Of a stretch of 64,000 bases of DNA, positions 32,581-41,683 are shown in pieces (within the stretch, counting starts at the first letter, position 1; each line of letters starts with the position of its first letter). The notes below the pieces were generated by a model. It did not search any database and was not told the DNA's origin. It was given only the letters and a program-made list of their open reading frames with translations. Source of the DNA: Halosimplex carlsbadense 2-9-1 (GTDB lineage: Archaea > Halobacteriota > Halobacteria > Halobacteriales > Haloarculaceae); NCBI RefSeq assembly GCF_000337455.1, contig NZ_AOIU01000045.1, positions 74,275-138,274 of the forward strand, given 5' to 3'. The position numbers and the translations under genes were made by a program.

Positions 32581-35500
32581 GCCGGAACGGGTTCGAAGTC
32601 GGGACGCGCGGCCGCGTCCCGTTCGCGCTCGTCGGCGTCCTGCTGGTGGTATCGAGCGCGCTGTTCGCCAGCGCGGTCGACCGTCCGCAACCGACGCCCG
32701 AGCCGGCGGTCGACCTTGCCGTCGAGCGGACGACCGCGGACGCCCGCGCGGCGGTCCGGACGGCCGTCGCCGAGGCGGGCGTCGCCGCAGCCAGCGACCC
32801 CGTCCTGGCACCGGCGAACAACAGATGGGGCGAACTGCTCGATCCGGACACCGCGTTCAGGGACGCGCTGAAGATCCGGATATACCTGGCCGCACGGGAG
32901 CGGTTGCGGACGGTCGCGCGCACGCACCGCGGGGTGCGGGCGAACGCGTCGCTGGCACCGACGCCGACGCCCGAGGCGCTTCGGGCGGCGATGGATCGGG
33001 TGAGCGTCGAACGAGCCGGTCCCGACGGAACGGAGCTCCGGGTCTGGCTCTCGAACGTCACCGTCGAGGCGACCCGGAACGGTCACGCGGTGGGCACCGA
33101 ACGCCGCTCGTTCTCGGTGGTCGTCCCGACGCCGGTGCTGGCCGTCCACGAGCGCGTCGAGACCTACCAGGAACGGCTCAAACGCGGCGTCTCGAAACCC
33201 GGGCTGGGCCAGCGGCTGACCGTCCGTCTCTACGCGGTGGCCTGGGCGCGCGGCTACGCGCAGTACGGGGGCGCGCCGGTCGAGAACGTCGTCGCGAACC
33301 GTCACGTCGAGCTGACGACGAACGGGGCGGTACTCGACGAGCAGCGGTCGGTCTTCGGTGCGAGCGACCCGGACGGCCGCGACGCGCTCGGAACCGCGAT
33401 CGCCCGCGTCGGGCTACAGGAGGTGGTCGCGGCCCACGGCCCGAGCAAGGATTCCACGAGCAAACTCCTCCAGCAGGGGATCCGGACCGCGGGTGGCCCC
33501 ACCGAAAGCGCGGGCGTTCCGGGACTCGCCACGGGCGGGACCGACGCGCCACCGCCGAACGAGACGGTGACCGTCTCCGTCGGGCTCTCGGCGGACAGAG
33601 CGTTTCGCGAGTTCGTTCGCGAGGGCGAGATCAACGGGACGATCGACTCGGTGTACGGCGCCGACGTTCGGACGCTCGCGGCGACCGAGCGGGCCGCGGG
33701 CGGGAGGCCGGACCGACCGGGTCCGCCGGCGGGCGACGACTGGCAGTTCCGCGCCGAGTCGACCGACACCGACGTGGCCGGCGTGTCGAACGCGACGGGC
33801 GGGCCGACCGTCTCGGACCTGTCGGGGTACCACCGGCTGGAGACGTACGACCGGACCGTCCGGCTGCGCCACGAGCGGCGGGCGGTGTGGTATCACAACG
33901 GTTCGTTCAACTCGACGACCCGGACGACCACCGAAACGAAGCGCGTCCGAGTGGCCGTCGTCGGTCGTCACGCGCCGAGCCCCCACGCGCCCGACCGTCC
34001 GATCCCGTCGGTCCACGAGCGAGGTGGGCGGTTCGGTGGCCCGAACCTCGCCGACGTGCCGCCGCGGGTCCGCGACGCGGTCGGGCTCGCGGGCGGCCCG
34101 GACGCGCTGGCCGGTCGCGCGGCGCGGGGGTCGCTCTCGGAGACGCCGACGCGGATCGACGGCGAGTGGCCCGGAGAGGTGTCCCGCTGGGTCTCCCGTG
34201 ACCTGATCCGGTTGCGGCAGACGCTCCGCGAGGCGTCGGTCTCGGTCGCGCGGGGCCGGATGGGGACCTACGAGGCGACGCCGGCCGCGAAGCTGGCCGC
34301 GAAGCTGCGCGACCGACGCGCGGACCTCGTCGACGCGCCGGCCACGTACGACAGCGTCGCCGCGAAGGCCCGCGCGGCCGTCCGCGGGCGCTACCTCTCG
34401 TCTGTGATCGACCGGGTGGAGCAGCGGGCGGACCGGCGGGCGGACCGGGAGAGCGCGTTCGCGAGCGCCATCGGGACGGTCGGCGGGCCGTCGCTGTCGC
34501 GGCTGCGGTCGAGCTACGACGCCCGGCGGGCAGACGAGCGCGACGCCGGCCCGGGCGGCGGAGGCGGAGCGAGCGGGACCGGGCCGAGCGGCGACGGGCC
34601 GGCCCTCGACTACTCCGTCGACGGCGCGCCGCCGTATCTGACGCTGGCGACGGTTACGCCAGGGCAGGTCGCGGCCGTCGAGAACGAGACGAACCCGCTG
34701 ACCGCCCGGAACGTGAACTACTTCAGTCTCCCCTACGCCGACGCGACGGACGTGGCGCTGAGCGCGCTCCTGCCCGGCGGGACGAGCCGGGAGCGCCGTC
34801 TCTCGACGGCCGCGCGGGCGCTCCGGGCGGCCAACCGGACGCTGGCGTACCGCCCGAACGCCACCGTCAGGGAACGTCGCGACCGCCTCCGGGTGAAACT
34901 GAACGACACGGTCGAAGCAGTCGAGGCCGACCTGGCGACGGAGTTGGAGTCGGCGGGCGTCGGCAATCTGTCGACCGACCACGAGGCCGTCGTCGAGGCG
35001 GGGCTGGACCGGTGGCGCTCGCTGGACGCCCGGGCGCTCGCGATGGCGAACGGGTCGGTCGTCGAGCCGATCGTCGCCGCGGCGGCGCGGCGGACCGACG
35101 GTGACTGGACGACACGACGGCGCGACCGGGTGCGGGTACAACTCCGGACCGGCCTGTACGACGCCCTGGAGGCGAAACGGGGGAAGGTGTCCGGACCAGC
35201 GGTGACGACTCTCACGGCCGGCCTGAAGGACGTGGTCGGGCAGGCCGTCGAGTCGAAGGTCTCCGAGGTGGCGGCCGAGCGGCTCAACGAGTCGGTGACC
35301 GAGATCCCGGCCGGACTGCCGCTGGCGCCGCCGCTGGGCAACTGGGCCGTGACGACGAACGTCTGGTCGGTGACAGTGCGCGGTCAGTACGCCCGTTTCG
35401 CCGTCGAAGTCCCGCGGCGGACGCCCGCCGTCGGCGACGCGTCGCTGCAGTACGTCCGCGACGGCGGGAACGCGACGCTGGACCTGGACGGCGACGGGAG

Positions 35501-35726
35501 GGGAGAGGTACTCGGTCGCTCGTCGAAGGTGAAGTTCACGACCCGGACGGCGGTGACGGTGGTCGTCCCGGCCGGCGGTACCGGCGTCGGCGACATCGAC
35601 GGCAACTCCATCGAACAGTCGAAGGGATGGCCGAAACCGGGGCCGGACCCACGGAAACGGCCGTGGACCGGCGAGACGTATCCGCTGTCGATCAACGGGA
35701 CCGAGGCCGACGGCGGGGGTGGGTGA
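32577..35726 (+). CDS. giant secretion-operon exoprotein, 1049 aa (DUF7286-like)
   Basis: The GTG at 32577 overlaps the upstream stop and starts MSRNGFEVGTRGRVPFALVG with a membrane helix LVGVLLVVSSALFASAV. About 1000 residues follow outside the membrane, mixing helices (RTAVAEAGVAAASDPVLAP, IYLAARERLRTVARTHRG), beta segments and linkers such as DAGPGGGGGASGTGPSGDG (about 660-680). A late region (RVQLRTGLYDALEAKRGK, ESKVSEVAAERLNESVTEIP) is helical, and the C-terminus is beta-rich with DLDGDGRGEVLG. No enzymatic motif is seen. It is the last and largest gene of the Tad-like operon, a candidate for tip adhesin or major secreted scaffold. Confidence 0.8.
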   Translation: MSRNGFEVGTRGRVPFALVGVLLVVSSALFASAVDRPQPTPEPAVDLAVERTTADARAAVRTAVAEAGVAAASDPVLAPANNRWGELLDPDTAFRDALKIRIYLAARERLRTVARTHRGVRANASLAPTPTPEALRAAMDRVSVERAGPDGTELRVWLSNVTVEATRNGHAVGTERRSFSVVVPTPVLAVHERVETYQERLKRGVSKPGLGQRLTVRLYAVAWARGYAQYGGAPVENVVANRHVELTTNGAVLDEQRSVFGASDPDGRDALGTAIARVGLQEVVAAHGPSKDSTSKLLQQGIRTAGGPTESAGVPGLATGGTDAPPPNETVTVSVGLSADRAFREFVREGEINGTIDSVYGADVRTLAATERAAGGRPDRPGPPAGDDWQFRAESTDTDVAGVSNATGGPTVSDLSGYHRLETYDRTVRLRHERRAVWYHNGSFNSTTRTTTETKRVRVAVVGRHAPSPHAPDRPIPSVHERGGRFGGPNLADVPPRVRDAVGLAGGPDALAGRAARGSLSETPTRIDGEWPGEVSRWVSRDLIRLRQTLREASVSVARGRMGTYEATPAAKLAAKLRDRRADLVDAPATYDSVAAKARAAVRGRYLSSVIDRVEQRADRRADRESAFASAIGTVGGPSLSRLRSSYDARRADERDAGPGGGGGASGTGPSGDGPALDYSVDGAPPYLTLATVTPGQVAAVENETNPLTARNVNYFSLPYADATDVALSALLPGGTSRERRLSTAARALRAANRTLAYRPNATVRERRDRLRVKLNDTVEAVEADLATELESAGVGNLSTDHEAVVEAGLDRWRSLDARALAMANGSVVEPIVAAAARRTDGDWTTRRRDRVRVQLRTGLYDALEAKRGKVSGPAVTTLTAGLKDVVGQAVESKVSEVAAERLNESVTEIPAGLPLAPPLGNWAVTTNVWSVTVRGQYARFAVEVPRRTPAVGDASLQYVRDGGNATLDLDGDGRGEVLGRSSKVKFTTRTAVTVVVPAGGTGVGDIDGNSIEQSKGWPKPGPDPRKRPWTGETYPLSINGTEADGGGG

Positions 35727-35809
35727 ACGCGGGTCGCGCCGTCGGCCGAGGCGAACCGGGGCGCGACGGAGAGTGACACTGACTTGTAGGCCGACCGCGA
35801 AGAGCGGGT

Positions 35810-36232
35810 ATGCTCAGAGGCGAATTCGAGTCGGTGGGCGAGCGGTCGCCCGAGGAGGTACGGCGCGCGTACGGCGAACTACTGGCCGAGACGGTCGAAT
35901 CGGTGGGGATCGACACGGTCGTCTCGCGGTCGGGCGTCGACCCCGAGGTCGTCGAGGCGATCGCCGCCGGGGACCAGCCGGAGCTGACGCTGGAGGCCGC
36001 CGCGGCGGTGCTAGCGACCGACCCCGACCGCCCGGACGGCGAGACGATCAAACTGGAAGCGCTGGATATCCTCCTGATGGGGATGACCACCGCGGTCGTC
36101 GACGTCGACGCCGTCGCGGCGGGGCTGGACGACGAGATGGACCCCAAGGAGATCCAGCAGAAGGTGGAGGGGCGGTACCCGATCACGCTCGCCGAGTACG
36201 CGGCGATCCACCGCTTCCTCGAAGCCCGATGA
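35810..36232 (+). CDS. DUF5791-type haloarchaeal protein
   Basis: 140 residues, largely helical: SPEEVRRAYGELLAETVESV, GVDPEVVEAIAAGDQPELTL, then LDILLMGMTTAVVDVDAVAA and MDPKEIQQKVEGRYPITLAE. I recognise it as the haloarchaeal family DUF5791 from memory; the middle repeats resemble a helix-turn-helix (PEVVEAIAAG...LTLEAAAAVL). Its stop overlaps the next gene start (ATGA at 36229-36232), so it is co-transcribed with the SDR. Confidence 0.78.
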   Translation: MLRGEFESVGERSPEEVRRAYGELLAETVESVGIDTVVSRSGVDPEVVEAIAAGDQPELTLEAAAAVLATDPDRPDGETIKLEALDILLMGMTTAVVDVDAVAAGLDDEMDPKEIQQKVEGRYPITLAEYAAIHRFLEAR

Positions 36233-37137
36233 CCCGCGTCGCTATCCTGGGCTGTGGCTACGTCGGGACCGAACTGGGTCGGCAGCTGACGGACGCGGGC
36301 CACGACGTCGTCGGCGTCCGCCGCTCCGAGTCGGGCGTCGAGTCCATCGAGTCGGCCGGGTTCGCGGGCGTGCAGGCGGACGTGACCGACGGCGACGCGC
36401 TGACGGCGGTGCCCGACGCCGACGCCGTCGTCTTCGCGGCCAGCAGCGGCGGGCGCGGCGCCGAGGCCGCCCGCGAGGTGTACGTCGAGGGGCTGAAGAC
36501 CGCAATCGACCACTTCTGCGGCCGTGAATCGGCGCCCGACCGCGTCGTGTACACGTCGAGCACGGGCGTATACGGCGACCACGACGGCGAGTGGGTCGAC
36601 GAGGCGACGCCCATCGAGCCGACGACCCCGAAGACGGAAGTACTGGCCGAGGCCGAGCGGATCGCCGTCGAGCGACCCGCAGAGTACGGAGTTGACGGCA
36701 CGGTCGCCCGCTACGCCGGGCTGTACGGCCCCGACCGCTATCGGCTGGACCGGTACGTCGAGGGGCCGGTGACGGAGGGGTACCTGAACATGGTCCACCG
36801 CGACGACGCCGCGGGCGCGGTGCGCTACCTGCTCGAATCGGACCTGGCCCGCGGCGAGGCCGTCAACGTCGTCGACGACGAGCCTGTCTCGAAGTGGAAG
36901 TTCGCCGACTGGTTGGCCGACCAGTGCGGCGAGGCCGAGCCGCCCAAGCGAACGATCGAGGACCGACTCGCCGCGGAGGACCTCTCGGAGACCGTCGAGC
37001 GGCGACTGCGGACGAGCAAGCGCGTCTCGAACGAGAAGCTGCGCGGGCTGGACTACGAGTTCGCGTTCCCGACCTACCGGGAGGGGTACCGGGCGGCCGT
37101 CGACGCGTATCTCGCGGACGACGACGGGACGGCCTGA
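36229..37137 (+). CDS. NAD(P)-dependent extended SDR / epimerase-like protein
   Basis: The ATG at 36229 overlaps the previous stop; 302 residues. ILGCGYVG (GxGxxG) binds the dinucleotide and VVFAASSGGRG and VVYTSSTGVYG follow. The usual YxxxK is not seen: the equivalent place reads EPTTPKTEVLAEAERIA, keeping Lys but without Tyr. Later motifs ARYAGLYGPDR and YLNMVHRDDAAGAVRYLLE match nucleotide-sugar epimerase-like proteins (SDR group near YeeZ). The reaction is unknown and the missing Tyr may mean a non-catalytic or atypical enzyme. Confidence 0.85.
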   Translation: MTRVAILGCGYVGTELGRQLTDAGHDVVGVRRSESGVESIESAGFAGVQADVTDGDALTAVPDADAVVFAASSGGRGAEAAREVYVEGLKTAIDHFCGRESAPDRVVYTSSTGVYGDHDGEWVDEATPIEPTTPKTEVLAEAERIAVERPAEYGVDGTVARYAGLYGPDRYRLDRYVEGPVTEGYLNMVHRDDAAGAVRYLLESDLARGEAVNVVDDEPVSKWKFADWLADQCGEAEPPKRTIEDRLAAEDLSETVERRLRTSKRVSNEKLRGLDYEFAFPTYREGYRAAVDAYLADDDGTA

Positions 37138-37287
37138 CCCCGGTCGAACGTATTCGGTGTCCGAGGTGTCACGGAGACGCCGTGTCTTTATTTTGCCTAT
37201 CAGCCGTTCTCTGCCGTTATTTTCGCCGATCCGGCGAGCAGTGAGACAGTGAGAAACTACTTGACCCTCGAAGGCGACAGGCCGGGT

Positions 37288-38478
37288 ATGCCACACGCAG
37301 CCGCGGGTGGCGTCGGGGCGGTCGCGCCCGCGGACGCCGCCGCGGCGGTCGCCGAGCGGGACCCGCTGGTCCTGGCGGCCGCCGTCGTCGGCTTGCTCGT
37401 CGTACTCGTCGCGCTCTGGTGGGGGATCCGGCGCCTACGCCGAACTCCGGGCGCGGAGTTCGTCGGTCACCTCGCCGGCCGCGACGAGGTTTCGGTCCTG
37501 ATGCACCCCAATCCCGACCCCGACGCCATGGCCTCGGCGCTCGCCGTCGGCGAATTCGCCGAAGCGACCGGCGTCGACGCACACCTCCAGTACCCCGGCC
37601 AGATCCGCCACCAGGAGAACCGGGCCTTCGAGACCGTCCTCGACCTGGAGTTCGACCGCGTCGATACCGCCGGCGACCTCATCGCCGATGACGTGGTCCT
37701 CGTCGACCACAACGAACCCCGCGGGTTCGCCGGCGCCGACTCGGTCGACCCGTTCGCCGTCGTCGACCACCACCCCGGCGACGGCACCGGTTCGACCTTC
37801 ACCGACGTGCGCCCCGACCACGGCTCCTGCGCCAGCATCTTCGCCGAGTACCTCGAACAGCAGGGCTGGGAGCCCGTCGCCCCCGAAGCGGAGGCGGAAC
37901 TCGGCGACGACGACGACCGGGTCCTCCCCTCCGACACCGCTACCGGCCTGCTCTACGGCATCCAGTCCGATACGAAGCAACTGACCAAGGGCTGTTCGGC
38001 CGCCGAGTTCGAAGCGTCGGCCTACCTCTACGACGGCATCGACGAGGACCGCCTCGACCGCATCGCTAACCCCCAGGTCGACGCTGAGGTGCTCGAAGTG
38101 AAGGCCCGCGCCATCAACGAGCGCCACGTGCGCAACGCCTTCGCCGTCGCCGACGTTGGCGAAGTCTCCAACGCCGACGCCATCCCCCAGGCCGCCGACG
38201 AATTGAGCCAACTAGAGGGCGTCACCGCCGTCGTCGTGATGGGCCAGAAGGGCGACACGCTGCATCTGTCCGGCCGCTCGCGCGACGACCGGGTTCACAT
38301 GGGCAAGACGCTGCGCGCCGTCGTCGACGAGATCCCCATGGCCAACGCCGGCGGCCACGCCCGCATGGGCGGCGGTCAACTGTCGGTCGAGCATATGGAA
38401 GGCCTCGGCCCCGGCGACGGGCTCGACCGCGAGGAGTTCGTCGACCGCCTGTTCGACGCCATGGCCGGCGAGATCTAG
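37288..38478 (+). CDS. membrane-anchored DHH phosphoesterase
   Basis: ATG at 37288, 396 residues. One N-terminal helix (DPLVLAAAVVGLLVVLVALW) anchors the protein with the catalytic part inside. The DHH motifs are complete: HPNPDPDAMASALAVGEFAE, VLVDHNEP, VVDHHPGDGTG and, in the DHHA1 part, GHARMGGGQLSVEH. Such proteins act on nanoRNA, pAp or cyclic dinucleotides with Mn2+. A GdpP-like signalling role is possible, but no PAS or GGDEF domain is present. Monocistronic. Confidence 0.9.
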   Translation: MPHAAAGGVGAVAPADAAAAVAERDPLVLAAAVVGLLVVLVALWWGIRRLRRTPGAEFVGHLAGRDEVSVLMHPNPDPDAMASALAVGEFAEATGVDAHLQYPGQIRHQENRAFETVLDLEFDRVDTAGDLIADDVVLVDHNEPRGFAGADSVDPFAVVDHHPGDGTGSTFTDVRPDHGSCASIFAEYLEQQGWEPVAPEAEAELGDDDDRVLPSDTATGLLYGIQSDTKQLTKGCSAAEFEASAYLYDGIDEDRLDRIANPQVDAEVLEVKARAINERHVRNAFAVADVGEVSNADAIPQAADELSQLEGVTAVVVMGQKGDTLHLSGRSRDDRVHMGKTLRAVVDEIPMANAGGHARMGGGQLSVEHMEGLGPGDGLDREEFVDRLFDAMAGEI

Positions 38479-38571
38479 GTGTTTTTCCTGCCTAGTTCGA
38501 CGGCTGGCGGCAAGTTCGCCAGTCGTGATCCGAGCCCCGCCTCACGCTCGCCGGTGTCTCGACCGCACTCG

Positions 38572-38916
38572 GCGGAGACAGCAACCGCTGAAAGCCCTCG
38601 ACCCGCTCGCGGTCGCTGACCGGGATATTCTCGGGTGCTTCGCACCCTCGAATAGTGCCCGCTCAGACGACTAAACTGAACGCGAGTGCGTCTCGCCCTT
38701 TCAGTCCGCCAGGGCCGCACCGCAACAGCAGACCGCCCCACACGGCACCGCAGACAGCCACGAGCCTCCCCAGCCGATTGCGATGCTCGCAGGCTGCGCT
38801 TCTCATCCACTGTCAGAGCAAGCTCTGACAAGCCTTCGCTCAAGGGTTCGCGAAGACCTCGCACGGCTATTTCGAGCGGCTCTCACAGGGTTCGAGCACG
38901 CTCGACAGCGCGCGCC
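38572..38916 (+). repeat. modular intergenic repeat element, copy 3
   Basis: It fills the 463-bp gap between two convergent genes (38479-38941). One unit GCTGAAAGCCCTC at 38587 is preceded by ACAGCAACC. Then come ATTC-TC-GGGTGC-TTC-GCACCC-TC-GAAT (38627-38653), the core (CTCGCCCTTTCAGTCCGCCA ... CACGGCACCGCAGACAGCCA ... CCTCCCCAGCCGATT, about 38692-38779), hairpin TGTCAGAGC-AA-GCTCTGACA (38811-38830) and the right end CGACAGCGCGCGCC (38903-38916). The two hairpins have the architecture of those at 6304-6332 and 6441-6458 with different arm sequences. No coding sequence is evident. Confidence 0.8.
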
Positions 38917-38941
38917 GGGATGGATTCTCCCGGGTAGAAAC

Positions 38942-40042
38942 CTACTCGTTGGTCACGTCGGTGAGCGCGTCGCGGGAGGCTCGGCAGACTGCGTCGGGGT
39001 CGAGGTCGGTCTCGGCCCAGGCGGGCAGCCGGTCGCCGGATTCGGGCGGTCGGACCGATTGGGCGTAGGCGTCGACCTGCCGGCGCTCGTCGGCCGGATC
39101 GTAGTCTAGCCCATTGAACGCGGCGTCGGCGGCGTACTGGTCGACCAGGCGGCGAGCGATCGTCCGATAGCGCTCGCGCAGGCCGTCGTAGTCGACGGCG
39201 ACCCCGCCGTCGTCGAGCGCGGCGAACAGCGCGGCGGCGACCTCGTCGGCCATGTCGGAGAGGCCGCCGCGGCCGCTGACCGCGCGGTGGTCGTGTTCGT
39301 GGATGCCCAGATCGACCTGCGCCGTGCCCTCGAACCCCGCCGTTCGGAACGCGTCGCCGAGCGTGGCGACCTCCAGGCCCCACCCGCGGGGCGGTCGAAG
39401 CTGGCGTATCAAGTCGCTCGTGGCGGCGAACTCGCCGGCGAGCGCGTAGCGGAAGGCGCCCAGATACTCGACGAGCGGGTCGCCGCGAGCCTCGGCGAGC
39501 GCGGCGACGACGGGCTCGTAGAACAGCCGACAGAGCCGGCCGTAGAGGCGGTCGTTCTCGACGCGGGCGTAGTAGCCCTTGACGAACGCGTAGTCGCGGG
39601 CGAGCGGGAAGAGGAGGCGGGGAACGTGCTGGGGGCCGTAGGTGGTCGCGTCGGCGTCGTGGACCGCGACGAGGTCGCTGCGGGCAGCGGCGACGCCGAG
39701 GGCGAGCCACACGTCGCGACCCTTCCCCGCCTCGCCGTTGAGGCCGTGTTGGCCGAGCAGGTCGCGGACGGTGGGCGCGTTGCACCAGAGGACGTCGGCG
39801 TCGACGTCGAGCGAGTCGACCCACTCCCGGACGGCGCCGACCTTCCCCTCGTCGGCCCGCAGGGCGACGAGGACGGACTCGGGCTCGACTTTGCCCAGCG
39901 TCGAGAGGACGCGCTCGGCGGCGAGGCTGGCGTGGTCGCGGTCGGTCAGCGGCACCACGACCGTCGCACGGTCGACCGGCGCCTCCGGGGCCGCGCCGTC
40001 GAAGTCGTGCAGCGTCGCCACCCGCTCCTGGACGTACTCCAT
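38942..40042 (-). CDS. glycosyltransferase, GT81-like (glucosyl-3-phosphoglycerate synthase type)
   Basis: 366 residues. ATVVVPLTDRDHASLAAERVL opens a GT-A fold; VAVHDADATTYGPQHVPRLL carries the DxD metal motif (DAD), and ARDYAFVKGYYAR and RPPRGWGLEVATLGDAF complete the family pattern with a C-terminal acid residue HEHDHR. GT81 enzymes make glucosyl-3-phosphoglycerate, a precursor of compatible solutes such as glucosylglycerate and of polysaccharides. The MFS gene behind it is on the same strand (90 bp upstream). Mannosyl transfer is an alternative. Confidence 0.78.
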   Translation of the reverse strand: MEYVQERVATLHDFDGAAPEAPVDRATVVVPLTDRDHASLAAERVLSTLGKVEPESVLVALRADEGKVGAVREWVDSLDVDADVLWCNAPTVRDLLGQHGLNGEAGKGRDVWLALGVAAARSDLVAVHDADATTYGPQHVPRLLFPLARDYAFVKGYYARVENDRLYGRLCRLFYEPVVAALAEARGDPLVEYLGAFRYALAGEFAATSDLIRQLRPPRGWGLEVATLGDAFRTAGFEGTAQVDLGIHEHDHRAVSGRGGLSDMADEVAAALFAALDDGGVAVDYDGLRERYRTIARRLVDQYAADAAFNGLDYDPADERRQVDAYAQSVRPPESGDRLPAWAETDLDPDAVCRASRDALTDVTNE

Positions 40043-40131
40043 CGAACCGGGCTAGTGACTCGACTCCCAAATACTCCGCTGTTCCGGAACAGGCGCGTCC
40101 GACCGGCCCGCCGTCGGGTCCCCGCGGACGC

Positions 40132-41307
40132 TCACTCGCGAGCGCCCCGCGGCAACCGGCCCAGCCGATGAGCGACGAGGAGCGCGAGCAGGACGACGAC
40201 GAGACCGCCGGCGAACGTGCGGAAGATCACGTCGAACGGCACGCGGGCGTCCCGCAGGAAGCCGACGGCGTAGGAGCCGCCGGCCTGGACGAACATCATC
40301 GTTCCCGAGTAGGCGGCGTAGGCGCTCGCGCGGTGGCGGTCGGGCAGCGACCCGAGCAGGTAGGTGTCCATCGCCGGAAACAGGCTGTGGATCACGTAGC
40401 CGAGGACGAGACTGACGGCGACCACCGCGGCCAGGCCCGAGACGGTCGTCAGTGCGAGGAGGACGACGACGAACCCGCCGAGCAACGCGAGGATGTACCG
40501 GAGGATGTCGAGGCGGTCGGCGAGCCGACCGGACAGCGCCATCGCCGGGACGCCCGCGCCGAAGACGACCGACAGGGCCGTCCGCGCGGTCGACTCCGAG
40601 AGGGACTTCGTCTCGGCGAGGTAGGTGGGATAGAAGTTGAACACGCCCTGCCAGACGAAGCCGGTGGCGCCGAGCATGACGACGCCGGCGAGGATCAGCC
40701 GCCACTGCTCGCGGACCGCGACGAGGAGGTGACGGTCTTCGGTGCCCGCCGCGGGCAGGTCCGTCCGCCAGGCCACGACGGTGAACAGGACGGTGGCGAC
40801 GGCGGTGATCGCGGCCATGATCCGGAACGTCAGCGGCCACCGCCCCCGCGCGAGGACGGCGGTGACGAACAGCGGCGCGCCGACGGCGGCCAGTTGCGCC
40901 GCGGTCCCGTGGACGCCGAGGGCGGCGCCGACCCGCGAGGGGAACAGCTCGCTGACCAGCGGGTTCGCGGCGATGAAGTAGGCGCCGCCGGCCGCCCCCA
41001 TCAGGAGGGCGGCGGCCTGGAGCGCGCGGATGCCGGGGGCGACCGAGGCGAGGGCTGTCGCCCCGGTGAGCGTCGCGCCCGTCGCGAAGACGACGTAGTG
41101 GCGGGGGACCCGCGTGAGCAGGTAGCCCGTCGGGATGCGCGGGACGGCGCTGCCGACCCAGACGAGCGAGGCGAGCAGGCCGACCGCGGCGGCGTCGACG
41201 GTCAGCGCCGCTCGGAGCGGGTCCAGCAGCGGCGCGAAGACGACCCGCCCGAGGTTGACGACGAACACCATCGCACACAGCGACCCGAACAGCTGGCGGC
41301 GCGTCAC
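40132..41307 (-). CDS. MFS transporter
   Basis: 391 residues with twelve hydrophobic helices and the signature loop between helices 2 and 3 (GSAVPRIPTGYLLTRVPRHY), repeated in the second half (MALSGRLADRLDILRYILAL). Acidic residues are rare within the helices. The transported compound cannot be inferred; similar haloarchaeal carriers are annotated as nitrate/sugar-phosphate-like. It lies upstream of the glycosyltransferase on the same strand. Confidence 0.9.
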   Translation of the reverse strand: MTRRQLFGSLCAMVFVVNLGRVVFAPLLDPLRAALTVDAAAVGLLASLVWVGSAVPRIPTGYLLTRVPRHYVVFATGATLTGATALASVAPGIRALQAAALLMGAAGGAYFIAANPLVSELFPSRVGAALGVHGTAAQLAAVGAPLFVTAVLARGRWPLTFRIMAAITAVATVLFTVVAWRTDLPAAGTEDRHLLVAVREQWRLILAGVVMLGATGFVWQGVFNFYPTYLAETKSLSESTARTALSVVFGAGVPAMALSGRLADRLDILRYILALLGGFVVVLLALTTVSGLAAVVAVSLVLGYVIHSLFPAMDTYLLGSLPDRHRASAYAAYSGTMMFVQAGGSYAVGFLRDARVPFDVIFRTFAGGLVVVLLALLVAHRLGRLPRGARE

Positions 41308-41452
41308 ATCAGGGGGTTCGCCTGCGCCCCTTCAAGCGTTGCGAACTCGGCGGACCGGTCCGCTTCTCGGCCGGATTTCGACGGAACGCGCGGGGCCGGG
41401 TGTGTGGGATCTATGCATGGGGTTTTTGAGAGTCGGTGTCGTACGCCCGCTC

Positions 41453-41623
41453 ATGAAATCGGTCCGGAAGGGGCTGCGTTCGGGCGAGATCGAGAAGGAC
41501 GTCTACGAACGCCTCGCCTGCAGCGAGTGCGGCGAGGAGCTCGGGACCGAGAACGACCCCGACGAGATCGGCACCGTCCGGGTCTGCCCGGAGTGTGGGA
41601 GCAAGTGGAAGAAGGTGGGCTGA
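41453..41623 (+). CDS. HVO_0758-family small zinc finger protein
   Basis: 56 residues from the ATG at 41453: MKSVRKGLRSGEIEKDVYER, then CSECGEEL and CPECGSKW, two CxxC knuckles 23 residues apart. Length and the MKSVRKGLR start match the HVO_0758 family, small zinc ribbons of Haloferax implicated in motility and biofilm phenotypes. A basic N-terminal helix may bind nucleic acid or protein. Single gene. Confidence 0.88.
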   Translation: MKSVRKGLRSGEIEKDVYERLACSECGEELGTENDPDEIGTVRVCPECGSKWKKVG

Positions 41624-41683
41624 TCGCCGCACCGACCCCGCTGTAGCGTCACCGACCGCCCGACAGTTACTCTTCTGCGGCGC

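Noticed and set aside
35719..36228. Upstream extension of the SDR frame
   Set aside because: Covers the DUF5791-like gene in another frame; the ATGA overlap at 36229 gives the natural start.
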